This document shows positions 55,891-63,915 of a stretch of 64,000 nucleotides of DNA, piece after piece; position 1 is the stretch's first letter; each line of letters opens with the position of its first letter. This DNA is from Microvirga guangxiensis (GTDB lineage: Bacteria; Pseudomonadota; Alphaproteobacteria; Rhizobiales; Beijerinckiaceae), in contig NZ_FMVJ01000015.1 of NCBI RefSeq assembly GCF_900102135.1, positions 1 through 64,000 on the forward strand. Direction: 5' to 3'. The notes beneath the pieces are model-generated. The model saw only the letters and a list, made by a program, of their open reading frames with translations. It was not told the origin of the DNA and did no database searches. Made by a program: the position numbers and the translations under genes.

Positions 55891-56937
55891 TTAAGCCAAC
55901 TGGATCGCGGAGATCTTCCAGGAGCTACCCTGATCCCTGCGGAACGTCCAAAGCTCGGTGGCTTCCTGCGGCGTCGAGGCATCGCCTTCCACCACACGCC
56001 CGGTTGCCTTGTCGGTCAACACGTCGATCACCGAGAAGCGCATGGCGACGGTCGCATACTCGGCCGTCCCCTCACGCCACGCCTCGGACAGATCGCCCTG
56101 GAGCAGGCGCGTATCCGAGACCTTGTTCACGACACCACGCGCAGAGTAATCGTTCAGCTCTTCCTGGATGTAGCCTGCCATCTCAGGCGTGGCCATCGAC
56201 CAGATCTTCTCGATATCCTGGCGCGAATAGGCATCCTGCAGCTCCACGAGCGAGCGCTCGAAGGCGGCAAAATCCTGCTCGCCGATGCCGACTTCATCGC
56301 GCACGTCCGTGCGGCGACGATTCTGCTTCAGGCCACCGAGCGCTCCGCCGAGAGCACCACCGCCGAGGCCGCCCAGGCCCCCTGCCAAGCCCCCGCCCAT
56401 TCCGCCTGCGGCGGGGCGGGTGCCGTTCGTCGGAGGCACGCTGCCGCCGGCCGCCGAGCGGTTATAGCTCTGCGGACCCGCATAAGCCGGCTCCTGACGG
56501 CGGCGGAACCACTTCATGGCGAAGGAGATCAGCAGGACGATAAGGCCGACCTGGAGCAGCAGACCCATGATCGAAGCGAGGCCGCCGAGACCGCCGAAGA
56601 AGCCGTTGCCCATGAGCATGCCGAGAAGGCCAGCGCCGAAGAGGCCCGCCATGAGGCCCGTGCCGAAGCCGAAGCGACGCGGCTGTGCGACGTTCGGAGC
56701 CGGGGCGCCGGGACGGTTGAGGTTCTGGCCCTGGTTCGGAACCTGCGAGCGCTGAATGGGAGCAGCAGCCTCAGGCGCCGTCCGGGTAGCCGGAGGCGGA
56801 GAATAAGTGCGCGCGCCGCGCGAGCCGAAGCCGCCTCGGCCTCCGCCGACGCGTGCCTCGGCAGCGCTGCCGGCCAGCACCAAAGCGGCGGCCAGTGCGA
56901 CCATGACGCGACTTCGGCGAGAAGCAAATTTCATCAT
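55891..56937 (-). CDS. Tim44-domain membrane protein
   Basis: A 348-residue protein with a signal segment (about residues 10-28), a Gly-rich region and one or two hydrophobic helices near residues 92-142 (LLLQVGLIVLLISFAMKWF). A second Gly-rich linker follows. The C-terminal Tim44-like domain (about 215-348) contains FAAFERSLVELQDAYSRQD and TELWTFRRDQGSSWKISAI. Bacterial Tim44-like proteins are membrane-bound with unknown function. Two ATGs lie in tandem at the start. Confidence 0.88.
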   Translation of the reverse strand: MMKFASRRSRVMVALAAALVLAGSAAEARVGGGRGGFGSRGARTYSPPPATRTAPEAAAPIQRSQVPNQGQNLNRPGAPAPNVAQPRRFGFGTGLMAGLFGAGLLGMLMGNGFFGGLGGLASIMGLLLQVGLIVLLISFAMKWFRRRQEPAYAGPQSYNRSAAGGSVPPTNGTRPAAGGMGGGLAGGLGGLGGGALGGALGGLKQNRRRTDVRDEVGIGEQDFAAFERSLVELQDAYSRQDIEKIWSMATPEMAGYIQEELNDYSARGVVNKVSDTRLLQGDLSEAWREGTAEYATVAMRFSVIDVLTDKATGRVVEGDASTPQEATELWTFRRDQGSSWKISAIQLA

Positions 56938-57061
56938 CGTTTCGTTTCATCCCATAGGAGCATGATGCTCCGGTCTCTTATGTGGTGATGGCCCAGCTTT
57001 TGCAAAAGGGCTGAGCCATCCGAAACCAATGCTTTGTGGAGAAGAGAGATCCCAAGCGGCC

Positions 57062-57337
57062 TCAATGGCCTTTGTTCTGCTTGAGATTGTCGATCCGCTT
57101 CGAGGCTTCGGCCTTGTCGAGCTTCGGATCATACGCTTCAGGCTGATGCGCCTGCTCCGAGAGGGTCTTCAGATAAGAGGCTTGAGCGCCGGTCATGGGC
57201 TCGTCTCCGCTCACCCAATCCTCCGGATCCTTGATCCGGTTATCCGCTGCGTTCGGAGCGAGCTTCGGATTTTCGTCTCCGCTTGCCTACTTCGCCTTTG
57301 AAGGGTGTCCGCTAGCAGTCTTGCTGTGCGATGCCAT
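57062..57337 (-). pseudogene. DUF3072 gene with an in-frame amber codon
   Basis: An ATG at 57337 with an AGGAG site reads MASHSKTASGHPSKAK, then TAG (57289-57287), then continues in the same frame through RIKDPEDWVSGDEPMTGAQA, SYLKTLSEQAHQPEAY and on to TGA at 57062. The second part is the conserved DUF3072 core. So either one base change cut the gene to 16 codons, or translation restarts at the GTG in DWVSG, where GGAGG lies upstream. The function of DUF3072 is unknown. Confidence 0.75.
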
Positions 57338-57351
57338 GTGAGACTCCTATT

Positions 57352-57366
57352 GTTCTCTGTTTGTTC
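57352..57366. promoter_or_regulatory. LexA (SOS) box 1
   Basis: GTTC-TCTGTTT-GTTC is an exact match to the alphaproteobacterial LexA site GTTC-N7-GTTC. It lies 15 bases upstream of the DUF3072 start on the other strand and about 155 bases before the polymerase gene. Confidence 0.75.
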
Positions 57367-57375
57367 GAAAATGAG

Positions 57376-57401
57376 AACATCGGAATCATGCCTTTGGTTC
57401 C
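57376..57401 (-). promoter_or_regulatory. EcfG-like promoter towards the DUF3072 gene
   Basis: On the minus strand GGAAC (57401-57397), 17 bases, TGTT (57379-57376). Spacer 17 is allowed for EcfG; the -10 has one mismatch. Confidence 0.35.
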
Positions 57402-57480
57402 TCAACGGAAAGACGGGCTACCCCCAGCGGTTCGTCCCCATTATCCACAGGCCGACCGCTCGACTCACAGTCCAGCTTAT

Positions 57481-57495
57481 GTTCTCATTTTGTTC
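57481..57495 (+). promoter_or_regulatory. LexA (SOS) box 2, before the Y-family polymerase gene
   Basis: GTTC-TCATTTT-GTTC is a second exact GTTC-N7-GTTC site, 25 bases before the start codon used here. It should make the polymerase gene SOS-inducible. Confidence 0.85.
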
Positions 57496-57520
57496 ACTCA
57501 TGAAAAACAGGTGGGCAATC

Positions 57521-58780
57521 ATGCGCAAGCCGGCTGGCCTGGAGCGGCTTTATGTGGATTTCGATTCCTTCTTCGCCAGCGCCGAGCAGCACCTGCAGCC
57601 GCATCTCCGGGGCAAGCCCATGGGCGTCATCCCCGTTGCATCCGAGCATACGGGCCTGATCGCCGTCAGCCGGGAAGCGAAAGCCCTCGGGATCAAGCGC
57701 GGCGCCACTGTGCGCGATGTGCGACGGCAGCTTCCGAACTTCATCTTCGTGAATGCGCGGCACGAGCGTTACGTGGAGCTTCACCGCACCATCGTCGAGG
57801 TGATCGAGAGCATCGTGCCGATCAAGGCCGTTTGCTCGATCGACGAGGTGGTCTGCGCTCTTCTTCCCTCCGAACAGGCGGAAGGCTTGGCTCTCGGCAG
57901 GCGCGTGAAAGACGCCATCGCCACACGGATCGGCCCGACGCTCACCTGCTCGGTGGGTCTCGGCCCGAACGACCTTCTGGCGAAGATCGCAGCCGAGGCC
58001 AACAAGCCGGACGGGCTCGCCGCCATCCGCCCCGAGGACCTGCCGGGGCCCCTGCTCTCGCTCGAGCTCACCGATATTCCCGGCATCGCGCGGGGCAACG
58101 CGGCGCGTCTGGCCCGCGCCGGCGTCACCGACATGGCCACTCTCCTGCGCCTGCAGCCCAAGGAAATGCGCCGCCTTTGGGGCAGCGTGGAAGGCGAGCG
58201 GATGTGGATGGGACTGCACGGCTATACAGTCGAGCGCCCGGAGACCCAGCGGCGCATGTTCGGGCATGGCCGCGTGCTGCCCGCCGACTGGCGGCATCTG
58301 GGCGGCGCCTATGCCGCGGCCCGGGTCCTGCTGGTGAAAGCCTCGCGCCGCATGCGCCGCGCAGGGTTCTCCGCTCGCGCTCTCGCTCTCTGGCTGACCG
58401 ACAGGAACAGCGCCGGCTGGTATGGGGAGGATCGCTTTTCACCAACCTGGGACGACCCTTCACTCCTCGCATCCTTGAGCCGTCTTTTCCTCCACGCCGA
58501 GCGGGAGGACATGCGCCGCAGCCGCAGCGTTCATGTGGCGCTCTACGACCTGGTGCCCCTGAGGGACATCGAGGAGGATCTGTTCGGATACACGGCGGAA
58601 GCTCAAACGAAACGCCGGATGGAATATCTGTCCGTGATCGCCGACCGGCTCAACACCCACCACGGGCAGACCCTCAAAGGACATGCGCTTCTGCATTGGG
58701 GACCTTCCGTGGAAATCCCCGGCGGCTATGCAGGCGCGAAGATCGCCTTCAACCGCATTCCCGACGCAGAGGATTTTTGA
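57521..58780 (+). CDS. Y-family (DinB/UmuC-type) DNA polymerase
   Basis: A 419-residue protein. The catalytic acidic residues are in LYVDFDSFFASAEQ and VCSIDEVVCA, and the DNA-binding helices are in TCSVGLGPNDLLAKIAAEAN and LTDIPGIARGNAARLARAG. Length and text are closer to the UmuC/ImpB-like group of Rhizobiales than to DinB proper. It would copy past damaged bases. The start at 57521 has GGTGGGCA upstream; ATG at 57500 is an alternative. An exact SOS box precedes it. Confidence 0.88.
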   Translation: MRKPAGLERLYVDFDSFFASAEQHLQPHLRGKPMGVIPVASEHTGLIAVSREAKALGIKRGATVRDVRRQLPNFIFVNARHERYVELHRTIVEVIESIVPIKAVCSIDEVVCALLPSEQAEGLALGRRVKDAIATRIGPTLTCSVGLGPNDLLAKIAAEANKPDGLAAIRPEDLPGPLLSLELTDIPGIARGNAARLARAGVTDMATLLRLQPKEMRRLWGSVEGERMWMGLHGYTVERPETQRRMFGHGRVLPADWRHLGGAYAAARVLLVKASRRMRRAGFSARALALWLTDRNSAGWYGEDRFSPTWDDPSLLASLSRLFLHAEREDMRRSRSVHVALYDLVPLRDIEEDLFGYTAEAQTKRRMEYLSVIADRLNTHHGQTLKGHALLHWGPSVEIPGGYAGAKIAFNRIPDAEDF

Positions 58781-58784
58781 AAAT

Positions 58785-58877
58785 GCCCTCGTCATGCCCG
58801 CACTTTTGCAGGCATCCGGATCTTCGAACCGCCGCGCCCTCAAAATGGAAATGGCCGGGACAAGCCCGGCCATGACA
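58785..58877. repeat. Interspersed palindromic repeat element
   Basis: The segment contains ATGGCCGGGACAAGCCCGGCCAT, split here as ATGGCCGGG / acaag / CCCGGCCAT, plus a less exact outer part with cgtcatgcccgcac at the left. Palindromes of this text are widely repeated between genes in alphaproteobacteria. It could also serve as a terminator for the convergent polymerase and ilvE genes. Confidence 0.5.
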
Positions 58878-58903
58878 AGTTCGATACGAAGAGATGGAAA
58901 GCC

Positions 58904-59791
58904 TTAGGCCGCCTTGGCCTTGGGCTGCACCTCTGCCGTATAATCGTCCATCAGCATCTTGGAGATGTTGCCCGGCGTGAAGGTATACGAACCGATTTCC
59001 GCCACGGGCGTCACTTCCGCCGCGCTTCCGGTGATGAAGCATTCCTGGAAACCTGACATCTCCTCCGGCATGATCCGGCGCTCGACGACTTCGAGGCCGC
59101 GGCGCTTGGCGAGGTCGATCACCGTGCGGCGCGTGATGCCATCAAGGAAGCAGTCGGCAATCGGCGTATGAATCGCGCCGTCCTTCACGAAGAACACGTT
59201 GGCGCCGGTGCATTCGGCCACGCGGCCCTGCCAATCCAGCATGAGCGCGTCGGCATATCCCTTGCGCTCCGCCTTGTGCTTCGAGATCGTGCAGATCATG
59301 TAGAGGCCGGCGGCCTTGGCGGCCGACGGCGCGGTGGCCGGATCGGGACGGCGGTACTCCGCCATGTCGACGCGAATGCCCTTCATCTTCTGGGCCGGAT
59401 CGAAATAGGACGGCCATTCCCAACAGGCGATGGCGAGGTGGATCTTATTGGTCTGAGCGGCCACACCCATCATCTCGGAACCGCGCCAGGCCACCGGGCG
59501 CAGATAAGCGTCCGTCATCCCGTTCTTTTCCAGAACGAGGCGCTTGGCGGCGTCGATCTCGGCCGCGCTGTAGGGAATCTCGAAGTCGAGGATCTCGGCG
59601 GACTTTCTCAAACGCTCGGAATGCTCGGTCGACTTGAAGATCTCGCCCCCATAGGCGCGCTCACCCTCGAATACGCTCGAGCCGTAATGAAGGCCGTGCG
59701 AGAGGACATGGAGCTGCGCATCCTTCCAGGGTACGAGCTGCCCGTCGTACCAAATCCATCCATCACGTTGATCGAAGGGGGTCGCGGACAT
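58904..59791 (-). CDS. ilvE: Branched-chain amino-acid aminotransferase
   Basis: A 295-residue fold-type IV PLP enzyme. Typical text is HGLHYGSSVFEGERAYGG at the start, then CTISKHKAERKGYADALMLD with the PLP lysine region, and ECTGANVFFVKDG. It makes leucine, isoleucine and valine from the oxoacids with glutamate. It stands alone and is divergent from the MarR-type gene, from which it is separated by a palindromic operator-like site. Confidence 0.92.
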   Translation of the reverse strand: MSATPFDQRDGWIWYDGQLVPWKDAQLHVLSHGLHYGSSVFEGERAYGGEIFKSTEHSERLRKSAEILDFEIPYSAAEIDAAKRLVLEKNGMTDAYLRPVAWRGSEMMGVAAQTNKIHLAIACWEWPSYFDPAQKMKGIRVDMAEYRRPDPATAPSAAKAAGLYMICTISKHKAERKGYADALMLDWQGRVAECTGANVFFVKDGAIHTPIADCFLDGITRRTVIDLAKRRGLEVVERRIMPEEMSGFQECFITGSAAEVTPVAEIGSYTFTPGNISKMLMDDYTAEVQPKAKAA

Positions 59792-59915
59792 GTTTTTCTC
59801 CTAAACTGCCGACCTTTGTGGCAAACCGGGGCCGTGTAATTTCCGGTCGCATTCGTGACGTTTCAATTTCATTCATTTCACGAAAGCAGCTTGACGAGTA
59901 ACAATCGTCCTGAGA

Positions 59916-59936
59916 TATGTCAACAAGGCTGACATA
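59916..59936. promoter_or_regulatory. Palindromic operator-like site upstream of the MarR gene
   Basis: TATGTCA (59916-59922) and TGACATA (59930-59936) are exact inverted repeats around 7 bases, 8 bases before the MarR start codon. The symmetry and place suggest self-regulation by the MarR protein, and possibly control of ilvE. Confidence 0.6.
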
Positions 59937-59943
59937 AAATTGG

Positions 59944-60471
59944 ATGAGGACGGTGCCAGACGCGATCCCGGCTTTCAAACGGCAGAGCCTCGATAAGGAT
60001 ATCCTGATCGAGACGCCGGCCTATGACCTGATCGAGTTGTTCTTCTTTGCCTATCGCGACTTCGTCAGCGATCCGGACAGGATTCTCGACGAGTACGGCT
60101 TCGGCCGGGCGCATCACCGGGTGCTGCACTTCGTCAGCCGCCAGCCCGGGCTGACGATTGCGGAGTTGCTCGACATCCTGAGAATCACGAAGCAGAGCCT
60201 CAACCGCGTCCTCAAGGAGCTGATCGAGAAGGACTTCATTGAAAGCCGCATGGGCACGGCCGACCGTCGCCAGCGGCTGCTCCATGCCACGCCCCAGGGG
60301 CGCGACCTTGCCCTGAAGCTCGCCAAACTCCAGACGCGCCGGATCATGCGGGCGCTGGCGGACGCGGAGCCCGAGGCCAAGGAGGCGATCAGCCGGTACC
60401 TCCTGTGCCTCATCGACTCCGATGACCGCACGCATGTGCAGCAGCTCGTATTCGGGCCGGATAAAACCTGA
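59944..60471 (+). CDS. MarR-family regulator (PetP-like)
   Basis: A 175-residue winged-helix protein with LTIAELLDILRITKQSLNRV and the wing SRMGTADRRQRLLHATPQG. It comes before a response regulator gene, as in the petP-petR pair described in Rhodobacter capsulatus. Whether it works with that regulator here is inferred. A perfect 7-bp inverted repeat overlaps its promoter. Confidence 0.88.
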   Translation: MRTVPDAIPAFKRQSLDKDILIETPAYDLIELFFFAYRDFVSDPDRILDEYGFGRAHHRVLHFVSRQPGLTIAELLDILRITKQSLNRVLKELIEKDFIESRMGTADRRQRLLHATPQGRDLALKLAKLQTRRIMRALADAEPEAKEAISRYLLCLIDSDDRTHVQQLVFGPDKT

Positions 60472-60508
60472 TAAAGCAGGGGGCCGTTCAACAATCGCCC
60501 CGGAGCCC

Positions 60509-61228
60509 ATGGAAGCGACCCGCATCGATATTCCCGACCACGCCCCCCACGTCCTCGTGGTGGATGACGACCGTCGTCTGCGCGACCTTCTCACGCGCTT
60601 TCTGTCAGAGAACGGCTATCGGGTGACGGCGGCCTCGAGCGCGGCGGAGGCCCGCTCCATCGCCGGGAGCTTCGTGTTCGACGCTCTCGTGCTCGATGTG
60701 ATGATGCCGGGGGAGTCCGGGTTCGATTATGCCCGCAGCATCCGCGCCACTTCGCAGGTGCCGATCCTGATGCTGACCGCGCGCGCGGATACGTCCGACC
60801 GGGTCACCGGCCTCGAGATCGGCGCGGACGATTATCTCCCCAAGCCTTTCGAGCCGCGGGAGCTTCTGCTTCGCCTCGGCAACATTCTCAAGCGTGCGAT
60901 TCCCATCGCAGGCGCATCGGCCGGCGACGCGCCGGAGATTATCCATTTCGGCCCCTTCTCCTTCCGCTTCGACCGCGGCGAGCTTCGGCGCGGCGATGAA
61001 GTCGTGCGCATCACGGAGCGTGAGCGCGAGATTCTGACGATCCTCGGCTCGGCCACCGGCGATAACGTTCCGCGCGAAGCGCTTTCCGGCAACGGCGCCG
61101 CCGCGAACGAGCGTACCGTGGACGTGCAGATCAACCGCCTGCGCCGCAAGATCGAGGTGGATCCTGCCAATCCGCTTCTCCTGCAGACCGTGCGCGGCAT
61201 CGGCTATCGCCTCGTGATTGATCGATGA
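60509..61228 (+). CDS. OmpR-family response regulator (PetR-like)
   Basis: A 239-residue protein from the ATG at 60509. The receiver domain shows VLVVDDDRRLRDLLTRFLSE, the phosphorylation Asp in ALVLDVMMPGESGFD and Lys in DDYLPKPFEPREL. The OmpR-type winged helix ends in VDVQINRLRRKIEVDP. It overlaps the kinase gene by 4 bases. A tie to respiration or to cytochrome bc1 genes is known only for PetR of other species. Confidence 0.92.
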   Translation: MEATRIDIPDHAPHVLVVDDDRRLRDLLTRFLSENGYRVTAASSAAEARSIAGSFVFDALVLDVMMPGESGFDYARSIRATSQVPILMLTARADTSDRVTGLEIGADDYLPKPFEPRELLLRLGNILKRAIPIAGASAGDAPEIIHFGPFSFRFDRGELRRGDEVVRITEREREILTILGSATGDNVPREALSGNGAAANERTVDVQINRLRRKIEVDPANPLLLQTVRGIGYRLVIDR

Positions 61229-62592
61229 AAATCGGCGCGGCTCTTCACTACACGCCACTCGACCGGGGGATGCGCTGGCTCGGCAGGTTCCTGCCGAAGG
61301 GGCTTTATGCGCGCGCGCTCATCATCATCATCGCGCCGGTCATACTGCTGCAATCCGTCGTCGCCTATGTGTTCATGGAGCGGCATTACGAATTAGTGAC
61401 GCGCCGCCTCTCCTCCGCCGTGACGGCGGACATCGCGGCCTTGATCCAGATCTACGAAAGCTATCCGCAGGACAGGGAAGCGACGACGCTCACTCGCATC
61501 GCGTCCGAGAGCCTGCAGCTCGATGTGGACATCCTGCACAACACGGACCTGCCGCCGCCGGGCCCCAAACCGTTCTTCTCGGTTCTCGACGAGACCCTCT
61601 CCAACGAGTTGCGCCGCCAGATCGACCGCCCTTACTGGCTCGATACGGTGGGACGTTCCAACTATGTGGAAGTCCGCATCAAGCTCAACCAGGACACCGT
61701 CATGCGCGTGCTGGCGCGGCGGAGTCAGGCTTACGCGTCGAACTCGCACATCTTCCTCGTCTGGATGGGCGGCTCGTCCTTCGTGCTGCTCGGCATCGCC
61801 ATCCTGTTTCTGCGCAACCAGATCCGGCCGATCCTGAGGCTTGCGGAAGCGGCCGAAGCGCTGGGCAAGGGACGCGAGATCGAGTTCCGTCCGCGCGGTG
61901 CGCGCGAAGTGCGTCAGGCCGGTCATGCGTTCCTTGAGATGAAGCGGCGCATCGAGCGCAACATGGAACAGCGCACGACGATGCTCAACGGCGTCAGTCA
62001 CGATCTGCGCACCATTCTCACGCGCTTCAAACTGTCTCTCGCGCTCATGCAGCAGGGCCCTGAGATCGAAGACCTCAAGCGCGACGTGGACGAAATGAGC
62101 CGCATGCTCGAAGGCTATCTCGCCTTCGCGCGCGGCGAAGGGGGTGATGCGGGCGAAACGGCGTGCGAAACGGATTTGCGCCAGCTTCTGGAAGAAGCGC
62201 AGTCCGATGCGGAGCGTCAGGGCCATGTGACGGAGCTCGACATCGTGGGCGACCCGATCATTACGGTTCGCCCGGATGCCTTCAGGCGCCTCCTCTTCAA
62301 TCTCGTTTCCAACGCGGCCCGTCATGGCGACCGGATCGAGATTTCGGCCAATCACGAAACGCGCTGGCTCACCCTGCATGTGGACGATGACGGACCGGGC
62401 ATTCCGGCCGACTTGCGCGAGGAGGTGTTCAAGCCCTTCGTGCGCCTCGATGAAGCGCGCAACCAGGATGAAGGCGGCTCGGGCCTGGGCCTTGCAATCG
62501 CCCGCGACATCGCGCGCTCGCACGGCGGCGACATCTCGCTCACTGAGAGCCCGCTCGGCGGCTTGCGCGCAACGGTGCGGCTGCCTGCTTAG
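61225..62592 (+). CDS. Sensor histidine kinase (EnvZ-like)
   Basis: A 455-residue inner-membrane kinase. Hydrophobic helices lie near residues 30-52 and 176-196, with a periplasmic loop between, followed by a HAMP segment. The phospho-His is in NGVSHDLRTILTRFKL, and the ATPase boxes are NLVSNAARHGDRIE, DDDGPGIP and EGGSGLGLAIARDIARSHGG. Its start overlaps the regulator stop (ATGA), so the two form a pair. The signal is unknown. Confidence 0.92.
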   Translation: MKIGAALHYTPLDRGMRWLGRFLPKGLYARALIIIIAPVILLQSVVAYVFMERHYELVTRRLSSAVTADIAALIQIYESYPQDREATTLTRIASESLQLDVDILHNTDLPPPGPKPFFSVLDETLSNELRRQIDRPYWLDTVGRSNYVEVRIKLNQDTVMRVLARRSQAYASNSHIFLVWMGGSSFVLLGIAILFLRNQIRPILRLAEAAEALGKGREIEFRPRGAREVRQAGHAFLEMKRRIERNMEQRTTMLNGVSHDLRTILTRFKLSLALMQQGPEIEDLKRDVDEMSRMLEGYLAFARGEGGDAGETACETDLRQLLEEAQSDAERQGHVTELDIVGDPIITVRPDAFRRLLFNLVSNAARHGDRIEISANHETRWLTLHVDDDGPGIPADLREEVFKPFVRLDEARNQDEGGSGLGLAIARDIARSHGGDISLTESPLGGLRATVRLPA

Positions 62593-62607
62593 CTTTTCTC
62601 GAAGAGT

Positions 62608-62777
62608 GTCATACCGGGGCGGCGAAGCAGAACCCGGGATCGTGTGCAGGATGAAGCGAGAGAGCCGTGCGCCTTCCTTCAACCGTCGGGACTATGGTTT
62701 TGCGCCCGCGCGGGAATGGCATGAAGCTATATTCTGAAGCCGATCCCGGATCTTCGCTGCGCTTCGTCCGGGATGAC
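62608..62777. repeat. Interspersed repeat with imperfect inverted ends
   Basis: The left end (gtcataccggggcggcgaag ... cccgggatcg) is an imperfect inverted copy of the right end (cgatcccggatcttcgctgc ... cgtccgggatgac). No gene is seen between. This is the form of palindromic intergenic repeats common in Rhizobiales genomes. Confidence 0.5.
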
Positions 62778-62782
62778 GCTTG

Positions 62783-63142
62783 TCAGTACAAGCGCCCGCC
62801 CACCGGCACATCCTTATCGGGCCGAATGAGCATCACGTCGCCGTTCGCGTCCGGCACGCCGAGCGTCAGCACCTCGGACATGAAGGGGCCGATCTGGCGT
62901 GGTGGGAAATTCACGACCGCGAGCACCAATGTGCCGACGAGTTCTTCCATCGCATGGTTCACCGTGATCTGCGCGGATGAGCGCTTGGTGCCGATCTCAG
63001 ATCCGAAATCGATGGTGAGCTTGTAAGCGGGCTTGCGAGCCTGCGGGAAAGGTTCCGCGGCGGTGATGCGTCCGACGCGGATATCGACTTTCAGAAAATC
63101 GTCGAACGTGATCGTCGGCGTCAGCGATTGTGCCTGATCCAT
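62783..63142 (-). CDS. CsaA-like tRNA-binding-domain protein
   Basis: A 119-residue protein from the ATG at 63142 (GAGGGG upstream). It is a single OB-fold tRNA-binding domain: FLKVDIRVGRITAAEPFPQA, then KPAYKLTIDFGSEIGTKRSS, and VNFPPRQIGPFMSEVLTLG. CsaA proteins act as export chaperones or bind tRNA in other bacteria. It lies 16 bases after the TetR-type gene, likely in one operon. Confidence 0.9.
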   Translation of the reverse strand: MDQAQSLTPTITFDDFLKVDIRVGRITAAEPFPQARKPAYKLTIDFGSEIGTKRSSAQITVNHAMEELVGTLVLAVVNFPPRQIGPFMSEVLTLGVPDANGDVMLIRPDKDVPVGGRLY

Positions 63143-63158
63143 GATGCCCCTCGATTGA

Positions 63159-63860
63159 TCAGATCGCAGCGGCGGGATTATCCGCATCGCCTTCGCCCGT
63201 TTCCCGGCGCTCGCGCCGCGCTGAGCGGCGGCCTTCCCTGAATGCGCGTCCGACGGCCCGCAGGGGAGCGGTGAGGCGGCGCAGGTCTTCCGCGCCTTCC
63301 ATCACACGCTCGCCGCGCCGCAATTCGCGATCAAGCCGCGCCATGGTCTTGGCAAGCGCCGGATCGTCATCGTCGAGCCAAGTGCGCATGGTCTTGGAAT
63401 AAACCGCCACGGCGCCCTGCAGCTTGAGCGTCCCGAGCGGTCCTTCGGTGTTGATGCCTGCGGCCGCCAGCATGAAGCGCATCGAGTTGACGGCCACCTG
63501 ATGAAGAGCGGCCAAGGACAGCGGATCGAACTGCATGTCGCGATAGATCCGCCGGAGCGCCTCCTTGTAGGGCTCAAGCGCGTCGAAGCGGCGCATGATG
63601 ACGTCGAAGATGCGCTCACGCGCTGGTTCCCCCGCGAGATCGTCCGTCGTCTCTTCCAATACCTTGCGATCGATCTGGCGCGAAAGGCCGCCGAGCACCG
63701 CGCCCTTGGAGGGAAAGAGATCGCGGAACTCCGCGAGCGTGACGCCTGCGGCGCGCGCGATATCGTTGATCTCGATTTCGTTCCAGGCGCGCGTGGCGGC
63801 AAGCCACATCAGGGCATCGATGATGGCCTTGCGCTTGTCGAAAGGGGCTTCCAGCGTCAT
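63159..63860 (-). CDS. TetR-family-like regulator
   Basis: A 233-residue protein from the ATG at 63860 (AGGAGA upstream). The N-terminal helix-turn-helix is EINDIARAAGVTLAEFRDLF, followed by a helical ligand domain and a basic Arg/Glu-rich tail (GRAFREGRRSARRERRETGE). The helical part also resembles COQ9-type proteins, so a lipid-binding, non-regulatory role is possible. It is upstream of the CsaA-like gene. Confidence 0.8.
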   Translation of the reverse strand: MTLEAPFDKRKAIIDALMWLAATRAWNEIEINDIARAAGVTLAEFRDLFPSKGAVLGGLSRQIDRKVLEETTDDLAGEPARERIFDVIMRRFDALEPYKEALRRIYRDMQFDPLSLAALHQVAVNSMRFMLAAAGINTEGPLGTLKLQGAVAVYSKTMRTWLDDDDPALAKTMARLDRELRRGERVMEGAEDLRRLTAPLRAVGRAFREGRRSARRERRETGEGDADNPAAAI

Positions 63861-63915
63861 GGCATTCTCCTGAACATGCAATCCACCGAGTGATGTAGGC
63901 GCCAAATCCCTTCTG

